This document shows positions 59,310 through 64,000 of a stretch of 64,000 bases of DNA, piece by piece. This DNA comes from JBGPTF01 sp041490445. GTDB lineage: Bacteria > Acidobacteriota > Terriglobia > Acidiferrales > UBA7541. Under the pieces are notes generated by a model. That model was not told where the DNA came from. It did not search any database and saw nothing but the letters and a program-made list of their open reading frames with translations. Both the position numbers and the translations under genes were made by a program. The stretch's first letter is position 1, and each line of letters opens with the position of its first letter. Location: contig JBGPTF010000003.1 of NCBI GenBank assembly GCA_041490445.1, positions 124,001 through 188,000 of the forward strand. Reading direction: 5' to 3'.

Positions 59310-60626
59310 ATGAAAACGAGCCTGCGATTCGGATGTCTGGTTGCGCTGCTGCTGACGGCGCTCGCTGCCCCCGCGTGGACGCAGACGGCGACCTATGCCA
59401 TCCAGGGCGCGAAGATCTACACCATGGCTGGACCGCCGATTGAAGGCGGCACGGTGGTGATCGCCGGCGGCAAGATCATCGCCGTCGGCAAGGACGTGAA
59501 AGTGCCGTCGGGAGCGAAGGTGATCAACGCGAAGGGCCTCGAAGTTTATCCCGGCATGTTCGATCCGGTCACGCAACTGGGGCTGCAGGAAGTGTCCGCC
59601 GTGGCGGCCACCGTGGACGTGTCGGAGGTCGGCGCCTACAACCCAGACGTGGTGGCGGCGACGGCGGTGAATCCTGCGAGTGAGCATATTCCCGTGGTCC
59701 GCGCCAGTGGCATCACGGAAGCGCTCAGCGTCCCCGGTGTTTCTGGCGGCCTCGGGGGCGGTGGCGGCAACGTGATCGGCGGCCAGGCCTCGGCGATTTA
59801 CACTTCCGGTTGGACGTATGACGACCTGATGATCAAGAAATCCGTCGCGATGTCGATCAACTGGCCTTCCTTCGAAACGCGGACGTTCGACTTCGTGACG
59901 TTTACCATTCGCGAGCGGCCGTTCAGCGAGGTGAAGCAGGCATACGAAAAAAGAATCAATGAACTGACTGAGTGGCTCGACCGCACGCGGCACTACGCCC
60001 AGGCCATGGAAAAGGGGCCGGGAACGTACCAGCGGGATCTGAAGCTCGAAGCGCTCGTGCCCGTGGTACAGGGCAAGCTGCCCTTGCTCGTGGTCGCGAA
60101 CCAGGCGCGCGACATCCGCAATGCCGTTGAGTATTGCGAGAAGCAGAATCTGAAAATGATTCTCGCGGGCGGCGCGGACGCCTGGAAAGTGAAAGAGCTG
60201 CTGAAGGAGAAAAACATTTCCGTGGTTCTCGGGCCGACCGAGCGGCTACCCCTGCACGAAGATGACGCCTACGACCAATCGTTCGCCACTCCAGGTGAGT
60301 TGAACGCCGCCGGCGTGACGATCGCCTTTGCAAGCTTCGCAAACGAATTTTCGCGCCGACTGCCGTATTACGCGGGCAACGCCGTGGCGTATGGGCTGCC
60401 GCGCGAAGAAGCGCTGAAAGCCGTAACGGTGAACGCTGCGAAAATCTTCGGCCTCGAAGGCGAACTCGGGACGATCCAGCCGGGGAAGGTCGCGAACATT
60501 CTCGTCACGGACGGCGACCTGCTCGAACTGCGCACCGGGCTGCGCTACCTCTTCATCAAGGGCGTGCTCACTTCGCAGGAAAACAAACACCACCAACTTT
60601 ACGAGGAATACAGCAAGCGGCCGTAA
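59310..60626 (+). CDS. exported amidohydrolase-family protein lacking metal ligands
   Basis: 438 aa from the ATG at 59310 (GAGGGGAGAG upstream); signal peptide LRFGCLVALLLTALAAPAWT. Same fold as its neighbours (YAIQGAKIYTMAGPPIEGGT, VYPGMFDPVTQLG, GTIQPGKVANILVTDGDLLE), but the first His pair is replaced (DPVTQ) and the second His region reads LLVVANQARDIRNAV. It is the third tandem paralogue, 15 bp after the active one. Probably a structural or substrate-binding partner. Confidence 0.85.
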   Translation: MKTSLRFGCLVALLLTALAAPAWTQTATYAIQGAKIYTMAGPPIEGGTVVIAGGKIIAVGKDVKVPSGAKVINAKGLEVYPGMFDPVTQLGLQEVSAVAATVDVSEVGAYNPDVVAATAVNPASEHIPVVRASGITEALSVPGVSGGLGGGGGNVIGGQASAIYTSGWTYDDLMIKKSVAMSINWPSFETRTFDFVTFTIRERPFSEVKQAYEKRINELTEWLDRTRHYAQAMEKGPGTYQRDLKLEALVPVVQGKLPLLVVANQARDIRNAVEYCEKQNLKMILAGGADAWKVKELLKEKNISVVLGPTERLPLHEDDAYDQSFATPGELNAAGVTIAFASFANEFSRRLPYYAGNAVAYGLPREEALKAVTVNAAKIFGLEGELGTIQPGKVANILVTDGDLLELRTGLRYLFIKGVLTSQENKHHQLYEEYSKRP

Positions 60627-60794
60627 CAAACGCCGGCGGCAATCGCAGATACCTGCTTCCCGTTCACCCGGCCTCGATGCAATCCATCGGGGTCGGGCTT
60701 TTCCTTTGCGCGCGAAACCATGGCGTATTGCATTTTTCTCTTCGCGGGCGTCCAATGATCGGTGGCAGAGAACAATCGCCAAGGCAGGTGCACG

Positions 60795-61982
60795 ATGCGA
60801 GAAGCGGTCGTTGTGAGTTCCGTGCGAACGGCAGTTGGAAAGGCATACAAGGGCACGCTGCGGGCAACGCGGCCCGACGATCTCGCGGCTATCGCGATGA
60901 AGGCGGCCATCGAGCGCGTGCCCGGTCTCGATCCCAAGGAAATTGAGGATGTAATCCTCGGCTGCGCGATGCCCGAAGCGGAGCAGGGAATGAACGTCGC
61001 CCGGATTGCTTCGCTGCGCGCGGGCCTGCCGGTCGAATCCGCCGCCATGACCATCAACCGGTTCTGCTCCTCCGGCCTCCAAGCGATCGCGATGGCCGCG
61101 GAGCGCATCATGGTCGGGCACTCCGATGTGATCCTCGCCGGCGGCACCGAATCCATGAGCCTCGTCCCGATGGGCGGCAACAAGATTTCGCCCAATCCCT
61201 GGCTGATGGACCATTATCCGGATTCCTACCTCGGCATGGGCCTTACGGCGGAGACGCTCGCCAGGAAGTACGGCATCACGCGGGAAATGGCTGACGAATT
61301 CTCGTACCAGAGCCATCAGAAGGCGCTCGCGGCGATCGCGGCAGGAAAGTTTCAGGACGAGGTCGTGCCCGTTGAGGTGAGCTTCACGGCAATCGATGGC
61401 TCCAACGGCGGCAGGCCAAAAACGACGAAGGTGATCTTCGATACGGACGAAGGCCCGCGCGCGGATACGTCGATCGAAGCCCTGGCGAAGCTGAAGCCCG
61501 CCTTCCACGCGCGCGGCACCGTGACGGCGGGAAACAGTTCGCAGATGAGCGATGGCGCCGCGGCGGCGATTGTGATGAGCGCGGAGCGCGCCCGGGCGAT
61601 CGGCGCGAAGCCGCTGGCGCGCTACGTCTCGTTCGCGACCGCGGGATGCCTGCCTGAAGAGATGGGCGTCGGGCCGGTGTACGCCATTCCGAAGGCGCTG
61701 AAGATTGCCGGATTGAAGCTCGAGCAGATGGACGTGATCGAATTAAATGAAGCGTTCGCGGCGCAATCGCTCACCGTGATCAAGCTTGCCGGTCTCGACC
61801 CTGCGCGCGTGAATCCGAATGGCGGTGCGATCGCACTGGGACATCCGCTCGGCTGCACTGGCGCGAAGTTGACCGCGACCATCGTGAGGGAATTGCAGCG
61901 CCTCAAGGCGCACTATGGATTGGTAACGATGTGTGTTGGCGGCGGCATGGGCGCCGCCGGAATTTTCGAGCGCGTCGCTTAG
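60795..61982 (+). CDS. fadA: acetyl-CoA C-acyltransferase (thiolase, FadA)
   Basis: 395 aa from the ATG at 60795. Nucleophile Cys91 in NRFCSSGLQAIAMAA, then ELNEAFAAQSL, GGAIALGHPLGCTGA and the second active Cys in CVGGGMGAAGIFE. Length and GHPLG spacing fit the degradative thiolases. It cleaves 3-ketoacyl-CoA to acetyl-CoA in beta-oxidation with fadN and the acyl-CoA dehydrogenase in this window. Confidence 0.95.
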   Translation: MREAVVVSSVRTAVGKAYKGTLRATRPDDLAAIAMKAAIERVPGLDPKEIEDVILGCAMPEAEQGMNVARIASLRAGLPVESAAMTINRFCSSGLQAIAMAAERIMVGHSDVILAGGTESMSLVPMGGNKISPNPWLMDHYPDSYLGMGLTAETLARKYGITREMADEFSYQSHQKALAAIAAGKFQDEVVPVEVSFTAIDGSNGGRPKTTKVIFDTDEGPRADTSIEALAKLKPAFHARGTVTAGNSSQMSDGAAAAIVMSAERARAIGAKPLARYVSFATAGCLPEEMGVGPVYAIPKALKIAGLKLEQMDVIELNEAFAAQSLTVIKLAGLDPARVNPNGGAIALGHPLGCTGAKLTATIVRELQRLKAHYGLVTMCVGGGMGAAGIFERVA

Positions 61983-62108
61983 CTGCCGTCAGGAACGAGT
62001 GGTGTCCACTCCGCTGCTTGCGCGCCCACCTGCAATTGCCCTTGGAAAGGCTTCCCGGTAAGATACTTATTGCCCGCGCCAAGACGCTCGTTTTCCCTCG
62101 GGAGAAGC

Positions 62109-62564
62109 ATGGCAGGATCCGCAAGCTGGTATTTCGCGTACGCCAGCAACATGAGCCGCGCCCAGATGCGGTCGCGCGTCGGCGAAATCCTCGAAGAAAA
62201 GCCGGCCCGGCTCGAGAATTACGAGCTGGTGTTCAACAAGCGCGCACGCGGCGGCACCGCGACGGCCAACATCCGGCCCGCTCCCGGAAAAGTTGTCGAG
62301 GGCGTGCTGTACCGAATCCCGGAGTCCGCCTACCGCAATCTCGACCGCTTCGAAGGCGCGCCCGTGCATTATCGCCGCACGGAAGTGACCGTCGTCGATC
62401 GCGAAGGCAGAAAGTACGCCGCGCAGGTGTTCACTGCGACGAAAGTGGAGAAGGCCTTGCAGCCGGCGGCCCATTACCTGCAGGCAATTCTCGAAGGCGC
62501 CAGTGAACACGGCCTGCCGGCGGAGTATATTGAAAAGATTAAGTCGGCAGCCCAGACCGGATAA
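62109..62564 (+). CDS. gamma-glutamylcyclotransferase-like protein
   Basis: 151 aa from the ATG at 62109 with GGGAGAAG upstream. GGCT fold: WYFAYASNMSRAQM at the N-terminus (YxxYxSNM glycine-rich loop), LENYELVFNKRARGGTATAN and the catalytic-Glu region LDRFEGAPVHYRRTEV. Members convert gamma-glutamyl amides to 5-oxoproline or have lost activity. It lies between fadA and the acyl-CoA dehydrogenase; the ggt gene elsewhere in the window may provide related substrates. Confidence 0.85.
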   Translation: MAGSASWYFAYASNMSRAQMRSRVGEILEEKPARLENYELVFNKRARGGTATANIRPAPGKVVEGVLYRIPESAYRNLDRFEGAPVHYRRTEVTVVDREGRKYAAQVFTATKVEKALQPAAHYLQAILEGASEHGLPAEYIEKIKSAAQTG

Positions 62565-62618
62565 CCTTTCGAAAGGCGCGCCCATGCTCGCCGGATGGCG
62601 GCGCGACAAGGAGCCAAC

Positions 62619-64000
62619 ATGGCAGTGTCAACTGTTCCCCAAACCGCGACACGCGGCGGCGGTTTCCTCGTCGCCTCCTGCCGCCCGGAAGACGTCTTCA
62701 CCCCCGCGGACTTGACCGATGACCAGCGGCTGATCGGCCAGACGGCCCAGGAATTCGTGCAGAAGGAAGTGCTGCCGCTGGTGTCCGAGCTCGAGCAGCA
62801 CAAAGAAGGCCTGATGACGCAGCTCCTGAAAAAGGCGGGCGAATTAGGGTTGCTTGGCGGGTCCGTGCCGGAAGCGTACGGCGGAGCAGGCCTCGATAAA
62901 GTTTCAGCGACTGTGCTCGCAGAGAGCGTGTCGGCCTACGCTTCGTTCGCTACGTCGCACGGCGGGCACGCGGGCATCGGCACAATCCCCATCGTCTACT
63001 TCGGCACCGAAGAGCAGAAAAGAAAATATCTGCCAAAAATGGCGACCGGGGAATTGATTTCCTGCTATTGCCTCTCCGAACCCCAAGCGGGGTCGGACGC
63101 GCTGGCGGCGCGCACGCGCGCCGAGCTCTCCCCGGACGGCAAGCACTGGGTGCTGAACGGGCAGAAGATGTGGATCACGAACGGGGGCTTTGCCGACGTC
63201 TTCATCGTATTCGCCAAAGTGGACGGCGATAAATTCTCCTGTTTCATCGTCGATCGGAACTCCCCCGGCTTTTCCGTCGGCGCCGAAGAAAAAAAGATGG
63301 GCCTCAAGGGCAGCTCGACTGCGCCGATCTTTTTCGAGAACTGCCTGGTGCCGAAAGAAAACCTGCTGCACGAAGTCGGGCGCGGACACATCGTTGCGTT
63401 CAATACGCTAAACGTCGGCCGCTTCTCGCTCGGCGCGTACTGTCTGGGTGGCGCGAAGAACGTGATCCAGGCCGCCTCGAAATACGCAAAGGAGCGCACT
63501 GCGTTTGGCAAGCAGCTCGCGGAGTTCGGATTGATTCGCGAGAAGCTCGCGGAGATGACGATCCGCGCGTACGCGGTGGAATCGATGATTTATCGTTCGG
63601 CGGGAATGATTGCGGCGGCGATGTCCGCGGCGCACGCCGACAAAACACAGCAGACGATGCAGGCGCTCGAGGAATACGCGATTGAGAGCTCAATCAGCAA
63701 AGTATATGGCAGCGAGATGGTGGATTACTGCGTGGACGAAGCGGTGCAGATCTTTGGCGGCTACGGCTACCACGAGGATTATCCGGTCGCCCGCGCCTAT
63801 CGCGACAGCCGGGTGAACCGCATCTTCGAGGGCACGAACGAAATCAATCGCATGCTGATCATCCAGATGCTCATGAAGCGGGCGATGGCTGGCGCGCTTC
63901 CTCTCATCCCGGCGGCGATGAAGCTGGGTGAAGAAGTTCTGGCCGGATCGGCGGTGGAAGACATCCCGGACGGGCCCTTCGCGGAAGAGGAGCGCTCCGT
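62619..64000 (+). CDS. acyl-CoA dehydrogenase (3' partial, FadE-like)
   Basis: 460 codons are visible and the gene runs off the right edge. AAGGAG precedes the ATG at 62619. FAD/substrate motifs: YCLSEPQAGSDALAARTRAE, WVLNGQKMWITNGGFADVFI, QIFGGYGYHEDYPVARAYRD and catalytic Glu in NRIFEGTNEINRMLI. An extended C-terminus begins (MKRAMAGALPLIPAAMKLGE), as in FadE of Bacillus and ACAD9/VLCAD-like enzymes (~600 aa). First step of beta-oxidation; with fadN and fadA it rebuilds the fadNAE set. Confidence 0.93.
   Translation, partial: MAVSTVPQTATRGGGFLVASCRPEDVFTPADLTDDQRLIGQTAQEFVQKEVLPLVSELEQHKEGLMTQLLKKAGELGLLGGSVPEAYGGAGLDKVSATVLAESVSAYASFATSHGGHAGIGTIPIVYFGTEEQKRKYLPKMATGELISCYCLSEPQAGSDALAARTRAELSPDGKHWVLNGQKMWITNGGFADVFIVFAKVDGDKFSCFIVDRNSPGFSVGAEEKKMGLKGSSTAPIFFENCLVPKENLLHEVGRGHIVAFNTLNVGRFSLGAYCLGGAKNVIQAASKYAKERTAFGKQLAEFGLIREKLAEMTIRAYAVESMIYRSAGMIAAAMSAAHADKTQQTMQALEEYAIESSISKVYGSEMVDYCVDEAVQIFGGYGYHEDYPVARAYRDSRVNRIFEGTNEINRMLIIQMLMKRAMAGALPLIPAAMKLGEEVLAGSAVEDIPDGPFAEEERS

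Noticed and set aside
58083..59993. 636-codon minus-strand frame across the second and third amidohydrolase genes
   Set aside because: Mirror of two real coding regions on the plus strand; no family features.
1..64000. CRISPR arrays, tRNA/rRNA genes, IS elements or prophage
   Set aside because: No regularly spaced direct repeats, no transposase or integrase frame, and no cloverleaf or rRNA sequence was recognised; a tRNAscan or Infernal run would be needed to exclude small RNAs.

Overview
The window reads as ordinary chromosome of a GC-rich, diderm, aerobic heterotroph, most likely an Acidobacteriota (Terriglobia-like) soil bacterium. That assignment is inference from gene content: a GT9 glycosyltransferase plus a heptose-kinase homologue (LPS), a futalosine-pathway MqnD homologue (menaquinone), GTP-type PEP carboxykinase, cobalamin-dependent MetH, a DUF3467 protein, and signal-peptide-bearing amidohydrolase clusters. 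I see no rRNA, tRNA, CRISPR array, insertion sequence, integrase or phage gene. Left part (1-16.5 kb): the window opens inside an ABC-transporter ATPase whose C-terminus is a DtxR-type metalloregulator. Then come an APC permease with a UspA-like tail, MscL with a zinc ribbon, thioredoxin reductase, proline dehydrogenase, a tlpA / beta-lactamase-fold / O-methyltransferase operon, an Fe-S block (seven-iron ferredoxin, SufT-like factor, Rrf2 regulator), a GH57 glucanotransferase/amylase and an LPS block (Trm112-like, GT9, RfaE1-like kinase). Middle part (16.5-38 kb), mostly minus strand: a TetR-HlyD-ABC-permease efflux operon, fronted by a perfect TetR-type palindrome and the 3' stump of an aldo/keto reductase gene. 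It is followed by ddl, arginase, asnS, a TIM-barrel isomerase, gamma-glutamyltransferase, tag, metH, mqnD, a secreted HESSH protein of unknown family and bioY. Right-centre (38-51 kb): a Fur-family regulator with its own inverted repeat, then a complete protein-thiocarboxylate cysteine pathway (CysM, JAMM protease, ThiS/MoaD-like sulfur carrier, MoeB-rhodanese). The carrier's diglycine is capped by one arginine, so the JAMM protease presumably has to unmask it. Next are a CDGSH protein, a membrane GGDEF cyclase followed by a PilZ receptor, an Nramp transporter stump behind an AT-rich leader, cytochrome c, peroxiredoxin and PckG. Right part (51-64 kb): a beta-oxidation set in the FadN / FadA / FadE order of Bacillus subtilis, split by about 6.5 kb. 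The insert carries a CPBP intramembrane protease / ECF sigma / membrane anti-sigma operon and three exported amidohydrolases, of which only the middle one keeps the metal ligands. A patatin lipase diverges from fadN. The most unusual items are the ABC-DtxR fusion, the arginine-capped sulfur carrier, the degenerate-active-degenerate amidohydrolase trio, the protease-sigma-antisigma operon, and two gene stumps that keep regulatory DNA. Start codons were chosen by Shine-Dalgarno spacing or family length and are flagged where uncertain.
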